From: JAGVSR01 sp033765145
GTDB taxonomy: Bacteria; Pseudomonadota; Alphaproteobacteria; Rhizobiales; Hyphomicrobiaceae
Length of the DNA: 64,000 nt
Direction of reading: 5' to 3'
Assembly (NCBI GenBank): GCA_033765145.1
Contig: JANRIH010000021.1
Coordinates: forward strand, 30,283-94,282
Positions 24,252 through 35,727 of this stretch are shown here, one piece after another. The notes under the pieces were generated by a model, which was given only the letters and a program-made list of their open reading frames with translations, made no database searches and had not been told where the DNA came from. The position numbers were made by a program, and so were the translations under genes. Numbering within the stretch: the first letter of the stretch is position 1; every line of letters starts with the position of its first letter.

Positions 24252-26177
24252 ATGGCGACGAGCGGGCGAGCGGGTGCGGCCACGAAAGCGGCCGTCGGGA
24301 ATTGGATCGAGACGCGGAGCGTCGCACGGCTCGCGGTACTCGCGACGCTGATGGTGGTCGGCTCACCGGCGTTCGCGGAAGGGGATTCCACTCCGGCATC
24401 GGCACAAAAGCGTCATCACGCCCTCTCACTGATGGGCGCGCCCGCCCTCTCTTCTGATTTTGCTCACTTCCCGTTTGCGAACCCGAACGCGCCCAAGGGT
24501 GGCACGCTGAGGATGCCGGCGATCGGGACGTTCGACAGCCTCAACGCCTATCCGATCAAGGGTGTGCCCGCGACCGGCCTCGGCCTGGTCGAATCGAGCC
24601 TCATGTTCAGCTCGCCTGACGAGCCTTCGACCGAATACGGGCTTCTCGCGGAATGGGTCTCGCACCCGGACGACTATTCGAGCGTCACGTTCGGGCTCCG
24701 TCCCGAAGCGAAGTTCCACGACGGTCAACCGGTGACACCTGAGGACGTCATCTTCAGTCTCGAGGAATTGAAGAAGGTCAATCCGCAGATCGCGTTCTAT
24801 TACAAAAACGTCGTCAAGGCCGAGAAGACGGGCGATCGCGAGGTGACGTTCACGTTCGACAAGGCCGGCAATCGCGAGTTGCCCCTGATCGTCGGACAGT
24901 TGAGCATCATCCCCAAGCACTATTGGACGGGCAAGGACGCCAAGGGTGAACCGCGCGACCTCGCGAAATCGACCCTCGACGCGCCGCTCGGCTCCGGTCC
25001 CTACAAGGTGAAACTGGTCGAAGCCGGTCGCCGCGTCGTCTACGAACGGGTGAAGGATTGGTGGGGCACCAACCTGCCCGTGAGCCGCGGGCTCTATAAC
25101 TTCGACGAGATCTCCTACGTCTACTTCAAGGACAGGCTCCCCGCCTTCGAGGCGTTCAAGTCGGGTGTGTTCGATTTTTGGCCGGAGTCGGTCGCATCCG
25201 CATGGGCGACGCAATACGACTTCGACGCCGTCAAAAAGGGCCTGGTAGCGAAAGAAGCGCTGCCCCATGCGCGTGTGGCGTCCATGCAGGGCTTTACGCT
25301 CAACTCACGCCGCAAGGCGTTCGAGGACATTCGCGTCCGCCGCGCGTTCGTGCTCGCCTTCAACTTCGAGGCGCTGAACAAATCGATCTTCTACGGTCAG
25401 TATGTCCGGTCGCAGAGCTTTTTCGGGAATAGCGAACTCGAGGCCAAGGGATTGCCCGAGGGTCGCGAACTCGAAATCCTGACGTCGGTGAAGGATCAGC
25501 TGCCGCCCGAAGTCTTCACGACGCCGTGGAAGAGCCCCGTGAGCGGCACGGACGAAGAATTCCGCAACAATATGCGGCAGGCCTCGAAGCTGCTCGAAGA
25601 GGCCGGCTGGAAGGTTGCGTCTGGCAAACGCCAGAACGCGGCCGGCGAACCGTTGAAGATTGAGATCCTGCTGGTACAGCCCGATTTCGAACGGATCGCG
25701 CTGCCCTATATCGAGAACCTGAAGCGCCTCGGCATCGAAGCGACGGCCCGCGTCGTGGACAGCGCCCAATACACCCGCCGCGAAGACACCCGCGATTTCG
25801 ACATCATCGTCGACAGCTTTGGCCAGTCGCATTCGCCGGGCAACGAGCAGCGTGACTACTGGGGTTCGGACTCGGCCAAGATGGACGGCAGCCGCAACAC
25901 CATCGGCATCAAGAACCCCGCGATAGACAAGATCGTCGATGCGATCGTGTTCGCGAAAGATCGCGCCGAACTCGTCGCCGCGACCCGCGCACTCGACCGC
26001 GCGCTCCTCTGGAATTTCTACGTGGTGCCCCAATGGTACTATCCGTTCGACCGCGTGGCCTATTGGAATGTCTTCGGTCGCGCGGAAAAGATCCCGTCCC
26101 AGAGCCCGGCCTATTTCTCGGCCTGGTGGATCGATCCTGCCAAACAGAGCGCGCTCGCTGCCGCGAGGGGCATGTGA
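24252..26177 (+). CDS. yejA: Peptide ABC transporter substrate-binding protein (YejA-like), first copy
   Basis: A 641-residue periplasmic binding protein of the SBP_bac_5 family. The start ATG at 24252 gives a signal peptide (hydrophobic VARLAVLATLMVVGSPAFA) and an ATG at 24228 is an alternative. The mature protein has HALSLMGAPALSSDFAHFPFANPNAPKGGTLR, the family's entry sequence, and PLGSGPYKVKLVEAGRRVVYERVKDWW, typical of YejA-type peptide binders. It would capture oligopeptides (YejABEF in E. coli also imports microcin C) for the membrane complex encoded downstream. It is the first gene of a five-gene operon. Confidence 0.92.
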   Translation: MATSGRAGAATKAAVGNWIETRSVARLAVLATLMVVGSPAFAEGDSTPASAQKRHHALSLMGAPALSSDFAHFPFANPNAPKGGTLRMPAIGTFDSLNAYPIKGVPATGLGLVESSLMFSSPDEPSTEYGLLAEWVSHPDDYSSVTFGLRPEAKFHDGQPVTPEDVIFSLEELKKVNPQIAFYYKNVVKAEKTGDREVTFTFDKAGNRELPLIVGQLSIIPKHYWTGKDAKGEPRDLAKSTLDAPLGSGPYKVKLVEAGRRVVYERVKDWWGTNLPVSRGLYNFDEISYVYFKDRLPAFEAFKSGVFDFWPESVASAWATQYDFDAVKKGLVAKEALPHARVASMQGFTLNSRRKAFEDIRVRRAFVLAFNFEALNKSIFYGQYVRSQSFFGNSELEAKGLPEGRELEILTSVKDQLPPEVFTTPWKSPVSGTDEEFRNNMRQASKLLEEAGWKVASGKRQNAAGEPLKIEILLVQPDFERIALPYIENLKRLGIEATARVVDSAQYTRREDTRDFDIIVDSFGQSHSPGNEQRDYWGSDSAKMDGSRNTIGIKNPAIDKIVDAIVFAKDRAELVAATRALDRALLWNFYVVPQWYYPFDRVAYWNVFGRAEKIPSQSPAYFSAWWIDPAKQSALAAARGM

Positions 26178-28057
26178 GCTTCGTCCGCGCCGATCGTCGG
26201 AATCGTCGCTGGTCGAAAGCATTTGCGGGCCAAATCGCGGGCCTTGTCGCCGGCGTCCTGATCGCAATCCCGAGCGTCGTCGTTCCGGCATCGGCCGATC
26301 CAACGCACGGCCTCTCCGCCTTTGGTGATCTCAAATATCCCGCAGGCTTTGCCCACTTCGACTATGTCAACCCCGACGCCCCGAAAAGCGGCAAGGTCGC
26401 CCACATTGGATCGGCCGGTGTCACGACCTTCGACAGCTTCAACGACTTCATCCTGAAGGGCGAGGCGGCGCAGGGGCTCAACCTTCTCTACGACAGCCTG
26501 ATGGTGCGCGCCTTCGACGAACCCGACGCGGTTTACGGCCTCGTGGCGGAAAGCGCCGACGTGGCGGCGGACGGCCTCTCCGCGACTTTCCGACTTCGCC
26601 CGGAAGCACGCTTCGCCGACGGCACGCCCGTCACGGCCGACGATTGCGTCTTCACGTTGGAAAGTCTGAAGTCCGACGCCGCGCATCCTCGTTTCAGCCT
26701 CACGCTGCGCGACGTCGTGAAGGCCGAAGCCCTCGATCCGGCCACGGTCCGCTACACCTTTCAGGGAACATTGATCCGCAAGCTGCCGCTCGTGGTCGCC
26801 GAATTGCCGATTCTGCCGCGCGCCTACTATCAGAAGCAGCCCTTCACCGAATCCTCGCTCGCAGCGCCGCTCGGGTCCGGTCCCTATGCGATCTCCGATC
26901 ACGTGCAAGGGCGCTTCGTGACCTACAAGCGCCGGACCGACTATTGGGCGAAGGATTTGAACGTCAATCGCGGCCGCAACAACTTCGACGAGGTGCGCTT
27001 CGACTATTTTCGCGACCGAGCGCTCGAACTGGAGGCGTTGCTCGCCGGCACGATCCAGTTCCGCGAGGAGTTTACGTCCAAGGATTGGGCCACAGGCTAC
27101 GACAAGCCGGTCGTGAAGTCTGGCCGCATCAAACTCATGACGCTCCCCGACGAACGCCCGTCAGGCGCTCAAGGGTTCTTCATCAACACCCGTCGCCCAG
27201 CCTTCAAGGATGTGCGCGTCCGTAGGGCGCTCGACCTTGCCTTCGATTTCGAATGGAGCAACCGCAATCTCTTTTTCGGACTTTACAAGCGCACCGCGAG
27301 CTTTTTCGAAAACTCCCCGATGAAGGCGGTGGGTCCGCCGTCGCCCGAGGAACTCGAACTTCTGGAGCCTTGGCGGTCGAAGCTGCCGCCCGAAGTCTTC
27401 GGCGAGCCCTATTCGCCGCCCGTGACGGATGGTTCGGGCCTTCCGCGTGAGAATTTCCGGACGGCGACGAAGCTCTTGGTCGAAGCCGGCTGGAAGATCG
27501 ATCCCTCTGCGCGGCTGTTCAAGAATGCGGCGGGCGAGACTTTGAAGGTCGAAATCCTGCTCGACAGTCCGTCGTTCGAGCGGATCGCGGGGCCATACGT
27601 CAAAAATCTGCGCACGATCGGCATCGACGCCACCATGCGCCGCGTGGAGTCCGCCGAGTACGAGCGCCGCTTGAAGACGTTCGACTTCGATCTGACGACG
27701 GAGCGCTATGCCTTGAGCCTCACCCCCGGCAACGAGGTCAGGAATTTCTGGGGCTCTGAAGCCGCCAAGATCGACGGCAGCTACAATCTGGCCGGTATCT
27801 CGGACCCGGCCGTCGACGCGCTTGCCGACGCGATTGCCAAAGCCGAAACCCGCCCGAAGCTCGTGACCGCCGCCCGCGCCCTCGACCGCGTCCTTCGGGC
27901 CGGGCACTATTGGGTTCCCCACTGGTACAAAGCAGCCCATAATCTCGCTTTCTGGGATCGGTTCGGCTGGCCCGAGACGAAACCCAAGTACGAGCGGGGC
28001 GCGCTCGACACTTGGTGGTACGACGGCGTCAAGGCTGCCAAGACCGGGGCCAACTGA
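26174..28057 (+). CDS. Peptide ABC transporter substrate-binding protein (YejA-like), second copy
   Basis: A 627-residue paralogue of the preceding gene. The GTG at 26174 overlaps the upstream stop by 4 bp (GTGA), giving translational coupling and a signal peptide (AGLVAGVLIAIPSVVVPASA). The mature part keeps GLSAFGDLKYPAGFAHFDYVNPDAPKSGKV, PLGSGPYAISDHVQGRFVTYKRRTDYWAKD and TPGNEVRNFWGSEAAKIDGSYN. Two different binding proteins feeding one permease usually widen the range of peptides taken up; that is inference here. Confidence 0.9.
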   Translation: MSFVRADRRNRRWSKAFAGQIAGLVAGVLIAIPSVVVPASADPTHGLSAFGDLKYPAGFAHFDYVNPDAPKSGKVAHIGSAGVTTFDSFNDFILKGEAAQGLNLLYDSLMVRAFDEPDAVYGLVAESADVAADGLSATFRLRPEARFADGTPVTADDCVFTLESLKSDAAHPRFSLTLRDVVKAEALDPATVRYTFQGTLIRKLPLVVAELPILPRAYYQKQPFTESSLAAPLGSGPYAISDHVQGRFVTYKRRTDYWAKDLNVNRGRNNFDEVRFDYFRDRALELEALLAGTIQFREEFTSKDWATGYDKPVVKSGRIKLMTLPDERPSGAQGFFINTRRPAFKDVRVRRALDLAFDFEWSNRNLFFGLYKRTASFFENSPMKAVGPPSPEELELLEPWRSKLPPEVFGEPYSPPVTDGSGLPRENFRTATKLLVEAGWKIDPSARLFKNAAGETLKVEILLDSPSFERIAGPYVKNLRTIGIDATMRRVESAEYERRLKTFDFDLTTERYALSLTPGNEVRNFWGSEAAKIDGSYNLAGISDPAVDALADAIAKAETRPKLVTAARALDRVLRAGHYWVPHWYKAAHNLAFWDRFGWPETKPKYERGALDTWWYDGVKAAKTGAN

Positions 28058-28107
28058 CACGGCGTGAGCCGAACCGGGACGACTGAACGGGGATGAGAGA
28101 AAGAGGC

Positions 28108-29229
28108 ATGGCCGCCTACCTCCTGAAGCGCATTCTCCTGATCTTCCCGACGCTCTTCGGCATCATGCTGATCAGCTTCGTCATCATCCAGTTCGCCCCC
28201 GGAGGTCCTGTCGAGCGTGTCATCGCTCAGGTCACGGGCACGGGTGTCGGTGCGACGGATCGCTTCGGCGGTGGCGGCGGAAGCGAGTTGTCGGGCGGTG
28301 GTGCTGCGGGACAAACCGCGCAGCAGATGGCCGAAGGCGCGAGTTCCGGCTACCGCGGCGCCCAGGGGCTCGATCCGGAGTTCATCAAGAAGCTCGAGAA
28401 GCAGTTCGGCTTCGACAAGCCCGCGCACGAGCGCTTCCTCCTGATGATGTACAATTATCTGACCTTCAATTTCGGCGAGAGCTACTTCCGTTCGATCTCC
28501 GTCATCGATCTCATCGCCGAAAAGCTGCCGATCTCGATCTCGCTCGGCCTGTGGATGACGCTCATCACCTACCTCGTCTCGATCCCGCTCGGCATCCGCA
28601 AGGCGGTTCGCGACGGCGAGCCGTTCGATACCTGGACTTCTACGGTCCTGATCATCGGCTATGCGCTGCCGGGCTTCCTCGTGGCGGTTCTTCTTCTCGT
28701 CGTCTTCGCAGGCTCATCGTTCGTGCAGTGGTTCCCCTCGCGCGGCCTCGGTTCGGACAACTGGGACGAACTCTCGCTGTTCGGCAAAGCCGTCGACTAT
28801 GCCTGGCATCTCGTCTTGCCGCTGACCGCACTGGCGCTCGGCACGTTCACGACCATGACGTTCCTGACCAAGAATGCCTTCCTCGATGAAATCCGGAAGC
28901 AATACGTCGTGACCGCGCGCGCCAAAGGCCTGACGGAAGGGCAGGTGCTCTATGGGCATGTTTTCCGCAACGCGATGCTGCTCATCATCGCCGGGTTCCC
29001 GGCCGCCTTCATCGGCGCGTTCTTTTCGGGCTCGCTCCTGATCGAGACGATCTTCTCGCTCGATGGCTTGGGCCTGCTCGGCTTCGAGTCGGTCTTGAAC
29101 CGCGACTATCCGGTCGTCTTCGCAACCCTCTACATCTTCTCGCTCGTCGGCCTCATCGCAAACCTGCTATCCGATTTCATCTATACGCTCGTCGATCCGC
29201 GCATCGACTTCGAAAGCCGCGAGGTCTGA
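28108..29229 (+). CDS. yejB: Peptide ABC transporter permease YejB
   Basis: A 373-residue inner-membrane permease starting AAYLLKRILLIFPTLFGIMLISFVIIQFAPGGPVERV, the YejB/DppB-type N-terminal helix. A glycine-rich periplasmic insert follows (about 45-85, GGGGGSELSGGGAAG), then five membrane segments. The EAA-type coupling loop to the ATPase is TARAKGLTEGQVLYGHVFRNAML. The ATG at 28108 begins the conserved MAAYLLKR; an upstream ATG at 28093 is possible but closer to the GGGG. It lies 50 bp after the second binding protein and 3 bp before yejE. Confidence 0.93.
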   Translation: MAAYLLKRILLIFPTLFGIMLISFVIIQFAPGGPVERVIAQVTGTGVGATDRFGGGGGSELSGGGAAGQTAQQMAEGASSGYRGAQGLDPEFIKKLEKQFGFDKPAHERFLLMMYNYLTFNFGESYFRSISVIDLIAEKLPISISLGLWMTLITYLVSIPLGIRKAVRDGEPFDTWTSTVLIIGYALPGFLVAVLLLVVFAGSSFVQWFPSRGLGSDNWDELSLFGKAVDYAWHLVLPLTALALGTFTTMTFLTKNAFLDEIRKQYVVTARAKGLTEGQVLYGHVFRNAMLLIIAGFPAAFIGAFFSGSLLIETIFSLDGLGLLGFESVLNRDYPVVFATLYIFSLVGLIANLLSDFIYTLVDPRIDFESREV

Positions 29230-29232
29230 TCG

Positions 29233-30476
29233 ATGGACACCCGGCCGACGACGAACGCCAAAGGGACTTCACCACACGTTGAACGGGCGGCATCGTCCGT
29301 CTTGGAGCGCATCTTTTTCTGGCGCGGTATCGAATTGACGCCGATCAACCGTCGCCGCCTCACGAACTTCAAGGCCAACAAGCGCGGCTATTGGAGCTTC
29401 TGGATCTTTGTCGTGCTGTTCGGGCTGTCGCTGTTCGCCGAGTTCATCGCTAACGACAAGCCGATTCTCGCCAGCTACAAGGGCGAACTTCTGGCACCCG
29501 TTCTCATCGACTACCCGGAGGAGAAGTTCGGCGGCTTTCTCGCCGTAACCGACTATCGCGATCCGATGATCCTAAAGGAGATCGAGGACAACGGCTGGGC
29601 GCTCTGGCCGCCGATCGCCTATTCCTACGACACCATCAACAAGGACTATCCGACGCGCGCGCGGAGCGACGGGCGCTGCGTCGAGGACCGCGACGGCGTC
29701 CAGATTCCTGTCGGCATCGGGTATCCCGCGCCGCCGCAGTGGGCGTCATCCCTTCCGCTTTGCCCCGCCACGCCCGAGCAGATCGCCCGCTATTCCGCGC
29801 TCGGAAACACGAACTGGCTTGGCACGGACGATCAGGGCCGCGACGTGCTCGCACGCATGATCTACGGTTTCCGCGTTTCGGTCATGTTCGGATTGTTGCT
29901 GACCATTCTCGCGACCATCATCGGCGTGGCCGCCGGCGCCGTGCAGGGCTACTTCGGCGGCCGCATCGACCTCTTTTTCCAGCGCCTGCTCGAAATCTGG
30001 TCGTCGATCCCCGAGCTGTACGTGCTCCTTATCATCTCGTCCGTTCTGATCCCGGGTTTCTGGACGCTGCTCTTCGTGCTCCTGGCCTTCCAGTGGACGG
30101 GTCTCGTCGGCATCGTGCGGGCCGAATTCCTGCGCGCCAGGAATTTCGAGTACATCCGTGCGGCACGCGCTCTCGGCCTCAACGACACGACGATCATGTG
30201 GAAGCACGTTCTGCCGAACGCCATGGTCGCGACCCTGACGTTCCTGCCGTTCAAGCTCTCCGGCTCCATCGGCCTTCTGACCGCACTCGACTTCCTGGGT
30301 CTTGGTCTGCCCCCTGGTTCGCCATCGCTCGGAGAATTGCTTCTGCAGGGCAAGAAGTATCTCGAAGCGCCCTGGCTCGGCCTGTCGGGCTTCCTCCTGA
30401 TGGCCGTCACACTGTCGCTTCTGATCTTCATCGGCGAAGCCGTGCGCGATGCCCTCGATCCCAGGAAGACATACAG

Positions 30477-30480
<4 letters not shown>
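29233..30480 (+). CDS. yejE: Peptide ABC transporter permease YejE
   Basis: A 415-residue second permease. The N-terminal cytoplasmic part (NRRRLTNFKANKRGYWSFWIFVVLFGLSLFAEFIAND) leads into the first membrane helix, followed by a large periplasmic region of about 130 residues containing the WPPIAYSYDTIN segment, as in YejE. The remaining helices and the EAA loop RAARALGLNDTTIMWKHVLPNAM follow. It would pair with YejB to form the channel. The stop overlaps the yejF start by 4 bp. Confidence 0.93.
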
Positions 30481-32126
<1,646 letters not shown>

Positions 32127-32156
32127 TCACCGGCTCCGTCGACGAAAGACCGCGCG

Positions 32157-32612
32157 ATGCTGCCCGACGACATCTACCGCTCGAAGCTCACGACGGCGGT
32201 CGAAAGCCTCCGCTACTGGATCCCGTCGATCAGCGACGTCGCGAAGGCGGATGAGGATCAGTCCGACGCTCATTGGCGCATCGCCGTCGCCCCGCATGTC
32301 CATGGCGCGTGCCCGTTCGAAGTCGTTCTGAAATCGGGTCAGCGCTATGCCGTCGTGCTCGACGGCGTCGCCTTCGACGACCTGCCCGCGGGGGATCTCG
32401 CTGGCGTGACGGCTCTGGCCGATGCGATCGCGGCCGGTCGCGTGGTCCGGTCGTCCTGGACGACCGCCAAGACGGGAACGCCGATAGCGACGCGGCTGAC
32501 CGTCGATCTCGGCAAGGGTCGCCGTTGGACCGAGACGCAGGGAGCAGTGCCCGATCCCTCGGACGACGACTACGTGCGCACCGACCGGCATTACCTGCCT
32601 TACCGCCGTTGA
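32157..32612 (+). CDS. Conserved hypothetical protein
   Basis: A 151-residue soluble protein I do not recognise, with no signal peptide or membrane segment. It starts MLPDDIYRSKLTTAVESLRYWIPSISDVAK and has a central strand-rich region (WRIAVAPHVHGACPFEVVLKSGQRYAVVLDG) and a polar C-terminus ending DRHYLPYRR. Similar small proteins occur in Rhizobiales near the yej operon, but I recall no function. It lies 30 bp after yejF on the same strand and may be the last gene of that operon. Its composition matches its neighbours, so it does not look acquired. Confidence 0.6.
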   Translation: MLPDDIYRSKLTTAVESLRYWIPSISDVAKADEDQSDAHWRIAVAPHVHGACPFEVVLKSGQRYAVVLDGVAFDDLPAGDLAGVTALADAIAAGRVVRSSWTTAKTGTPIATRLTVDLGKGRRWTETQGAVPDPSDDDYVRTDRHYLPYRR

Positions 32613-32794
32613 GCACTGTTGATCGTCCAGAGCCGGACCAAGGGGCCAGACACGGGTGCAGCGGCAACGTCTCGATACCATGCTGATCGAAACCCGTTGC
32701 GGGCGCGTCTGGTCAGCTTGACCTTAAGGGTCCGAGAGGCAATGTGCCTGCTCCGCGGCTCGACCGGCCGCACCACCAGTGGACTGCCGAACCC

Positions 32795-34396
32795 ATGGCC
32801 GGAGCCGTCGTGAACCTCGTGAGACTGGCGAAGGCCGGCATCGTCTTGGCCGGTCATAGCGTCCGTTTCGTCCCGAAAGGCCAGCCGGTCCCCTGGCCCA
32901 TGCGTCTCGCCCAGTGGGCGACGCTGCCAATCCGCCTCGTCGCGGCGCCATTCAACTGGGGCCAGCCGAAGGACGAGAGGATTTCCCGCGCGCTGGCCTC
33001 GCTCGGGCCATCCTATATCAAGCTCGGCCAGTTTCTCGCGACGCGCGCCGACATCATCGGGCCCGAGCTCCAGGCCGATCTCTCGCGCCTGCAGGACCGC
33101 TTGCCGCCGTTCTCCATGAGCGAGGCGCGCCGCGTCGTCGAGCAATCGCTCGGCGGGCGCCTCGAGGATCATTTCGTCGAATTCGGACCGCCGGTCGCGG
33201 CCGCGTCCATCGCGCAGGTTCACAAAGCGATCGTCGAGGAAAAGGGCGAACGGCGGGCCGTTGCGGTCAAGGTTCTGCGCCCCGGCATTGGACGCCGCTT
33301 CCAGCGTGATCTCGACAGCTTCGCGTTCGCCGCGCGCCAGATTGAGCGGTATCACCCGCCGGCACGCCGGCTACGTCCGCTCGCAGTCGTCGAAAACCTC
33401 GCGCGGACGACGAAGCTAGAGATGGACCTCCGTCTCGAGGCGGCCGCCATGTCGGAGATGGCCGACAACATCCGGCCCGGAGAGGGCATCCGCATTCCCG
33501 CCGTCGATTGGCGGCGGACCGCCGAGCGCGTGCTGACGACGGAGTGGATCGACGGTATTCCGATGAACGACAAGGCCGCGCTCGTCGCGGCGGGTCACGA
33601 CCTCCACGCGCTCGGTTTGAATGTCATTCGCGCATTCCTGACCCACGCCATGCGGCAGGGCTTCTTCCATGCCGACATGCACCAGGGCAATCTGTTCGTC
33701 GAGAAATCCGGCACCATCGTCGCCGTCGATTTCGGCATCATGGGCCGCCTCGGTCCCGCCGAGCGCCGCTTTCTCGCGGAAATCCTGCACGGCCTCATCA
33801 CGCGCGATTACCGCCGCGCTGCCGAAGTCCACTTCTGGGCTGGCTATGTGCCGCCCCATCATCCTGTCGAGACTTTCGCACAAGCCTTGCGCGCCATCGG
33901 CGAACCAATCCACGGCAAGACCGCCGAAGAGATTTCGATGGCCGATCTTCTGGGCCAGCTCTTCGCCTACACCGAAGTTTTCGACATGCAGACGCGACCC
34001 GAACTCATTCTGTTGCAGAAGAGCATGGTCATCGTCGAAGGCGTTGCCCGTGGTCTGAACCCGGCCCTCAATCTCTGGGTCGCCGCCGAACCGATCGCGA
34101 AAGATTGGGTCGAGAGCAATCTCGGGGCGGCCGGCCGGTTGCGCGAGGCTGGCGAAGGAGCCTCGAGCCTCGCGCGTGTCGTCGGATCTCTGCCGGCCTT
34201 CGTCACGGAAGCCGAAAAGGGTATGAGAGCGCTCGGGCGGATGGCGAGCGACGGTGTGACATTGAGCCCGGAAGGTCTGGAAGGCCTCGCGAAGTCACGC
34301 GGCTTCACCGATCGCGTCAAAGCGGCGGCACTCGTGGTATCGGCCGCCGCACTGGCGGCCATCGCGATGGGCTATCTCGGTCTGATGCCGCGATAG
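32795..34396 (+). CDS. ABC1/UbiB-family atypical kinase
   Basis: A 533-residue protein of the UbiB/COQ8 family, which supports ubiquinone synthesis through an unorthodox ATPase/kinase fold. The KxGQ motif is in YIKLGQFLATRAD, the nucleotide-binding AVAVKVLRPGI supplies the Lys, and the catalytic region has FFHADMHQGNLFV and VAVDFGIMG. The C-terminus has a single membrane segment (VKAAALVVSAAALAAIAMGYLGL), consistent with an inner-membrane anchor. The ATG at 32795 was preferred; a GTG at 32744 is open in the same frame. Whether this is UbiB itself or a paralogue is unclear, because ubiE and coaBC are not next to it. Confidence 0.85.
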   Translation: MAGAVVNLVRLAKAGIVLAGHSVRFVPKGQPVPWPMRLAQWATLPIRLVAAPFNWGQPKDERISRALASLGPSYIKLGQFLATRADIIGPELQADLSRLQDRLPPFSMSEARRVVEQSLGGRLEDHFVEFGPPVAAASIAQVHKAIVEEKGERRAVAVKVLRPGIGRRFQRDLDSFAFAARQIERYHPPARRLRPLAVVENLARTTKLEMDLRLEAAAMSEMADNIRPGEGIRIPAVDWRRTAERVLTTEWIDGIPMNDKAALVAAGHDLHALGLNVIRAFLTHAMRQGFFHADMHQGNLFVEKSGTIVAVDFGIMGRLGPAERRFLAEILHGLITRDYRRAAEVHFWAGYVPPHHPVETFAQALRAIGEPIHGKTAEEISMADLLGQLFAYTEVFDMQTRPELILLQKSMVIVEGVARGLNPALNLWVAAEPIAKDWVESNLGAAGRLREAGEGASSLARVVGSLPAFVTEAEKGMRALGRMASDGVTLSPEGLEGLAKSRGFTDRVKAAALVVSAAALAAIAMGYLGLMPR

Positions 34397-34409
34397 CCGG
34401 ATTGCGCTG

Positions 34410-35381
34410 CTACTTCTTGCAGGGGATTTCGATCGTCGCGTAGGGGACCTTCAGCAGGCATTTGCCAGAGCCGGTCTTCTTGAGCCCATAACCCGTCTCC
34501 TGCTCGAGTTCGCGCAGGCGCTGAGCAAGGCGCGAAAGGCGCGGCGTGGCGGCGGGCTCTTCGTCGTCCTCAGACGACGCGGCATCATCGGGCGTGGCGT
34601 CCGCAGCGGCTTCGCCATCCGTCGTGACGCCTTCAGCGACGTTACCGCGCGGCGGATCGCCGGGCAGCAAATTCGGTTCCGCGGCTGCGACCTCTTCCTT
34701 GTCCTCGGTCACGGGCTTCGGAGGCCGGACGGCCGGTACGGGCTTCGGCGGAATGATCTCGGCTGCCGGCTCGGTCGCTGGTTCGCCCTTCGGCCCGCCA
34801 AGCGCGCTCGGCGGAGCCGTCGGTTCGGTCAAAGCCACCTTCTCACCCTTGGACTTCTCCGATGTCGACGCGACGTTCGATTTCGGCTTCTGGTCAGCGG
34901 ACTTGGCGACATCGGCCTTCGGATCGGCCGAGGCCATGATCGTCCCCGAGCCGTCGCAGCGCATGAGATCGCCCGGCGCCGGCTTCCAGATGAACGACTG
35001 CGAGAACATCTTCGAGCCCATGTAGCCCGTGACCTTGAGATTGCCGTTCGAGAGCGGCTTCAACTCGACGTCGAACTTCCGCTTTTTCTCTGGGCTGTAG
35101 ATCCAGCCGTTATCCCAGGTGCTCGATCCCACCTTCGCGACTTCGCCGATGATCTGCTTGCCGCAACCTCGCTTGATGTCCGCCTTGTTCTTGATCCAGA
35201 CGAGGCGGCCGCACATCTTCGACCCGCATGGCGTGATTTCGATCGCGCCTTCGCCGCTGTCGTTCATCCAGACGCCGGTTGGATCGCCACCCGCGAGCGC
35301 GGCCTGCGTACCGAGAACAGGCGTGCCAAGGACCACGGCACCGATAAGGGCGGTGGAGCGAACAATCGATCGGACAGTCAT
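34410..35381 (-). CDS. DUF2147 protein with long disordered tail
   Basis: A 323-residue secreted protein. The ATG at 35381 has a strong site (CAGGAGG) and gives a signal peptide (TALIGAVVLGTPVLGTQAALA). Residues about 34-150 are a DUF2147 domain: GVWMNDSGEGAIEITPCGSKMCGRLVW and KVTGYMGSKMFSQSFIWKPAPGDL. After it come about 140 Pro/Glu/Ala/Lys-rich residues and then a short conserved-looking C-terminus with two cysteines (GKCLLKVPYATIEIPCKK). DUF2147 domains are lipocalin-like periplasmic domains of unknown ligand. The extended tail is unusual, and the terminal cysteine pair may form a disulfide-bonded loop. Confidence 0.8.
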   Translation of the reverse strand: MTVRSIVRSTALIGAVVLGTPVLGTQAALAGGDPTGVWMNDSGEGAIEITPCGSKMCGRLVWIKNKADIKRGCGKQIIGEVAKVGSSTWDNGWIYSPEKKRKFDVELKPLSNGNLKVTGYMGSKMFSQSFIWKPAPGDLMRCDGSGTIMASADPKADVAKSADQKPKSNVASTSEKSKGEKVALTEPTAPPSALGGPKGEPATEPAAEIIPPKPVPAVRPPKPVTEDKEEVAAAEPNLLPGDPPRGNVAEGVTTDGEAAADATPDDAASSEDDEEPAATPRLSRLAQRLRELEQETGYGLKKTGSGKCLLKVPYATIEIPCKK

Positions 35382-35727
35382 GCAGGCCTCCTGGAGAGGG
35401 AACGCGGGACTTGGAGACGCCCCAAACGACAACGCGCGGCGGCAGCCTGAATTTCCATGGGCGACCGCGGATATGACCAGAATATGGTGAGGATCATCTA
35501 AAGACGCTGTTACCGCCGGAACAAGTCCGGAACAGGGCGTGGCCGGGACAATTGGTGCCAAGGTTAATCTGTTGCCGTACCGACGACGGCCCGTTCTGGC
35601 AGGCGCAACGCTCCATCCGAGCAGCACGTTTCATAAACTCAGAGGGCGCGAGACGCCCCCACGCCTCCCGCCCTCTGCCCCCGCTGCCAGACCCTGCGGG
35701 GCCGACAGAATTGTATGTGCGACGCGA
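35382..35727. other. 346-bp gap between DUF2147 gene and gcrA
   Basis: No protein-like frame is visible. The DUF2147 end holds its promoter and ribosome-binding site. A short direct repeat (CCGGAACA twice near 35517-35535) and a weak hairpin GGGCG/CGCCC near 35645-35665 that could end gcrA transcription are present. Nothing else is evident. Confidence 0.4.

Noticed and set aside
29739..30476. Extension of yejF upstream into yejE
   Set aside because: yejE is a clear permease gene on the same strand, and the ATG at 30477 gives the normal YejF start with a 4-bp overlap.
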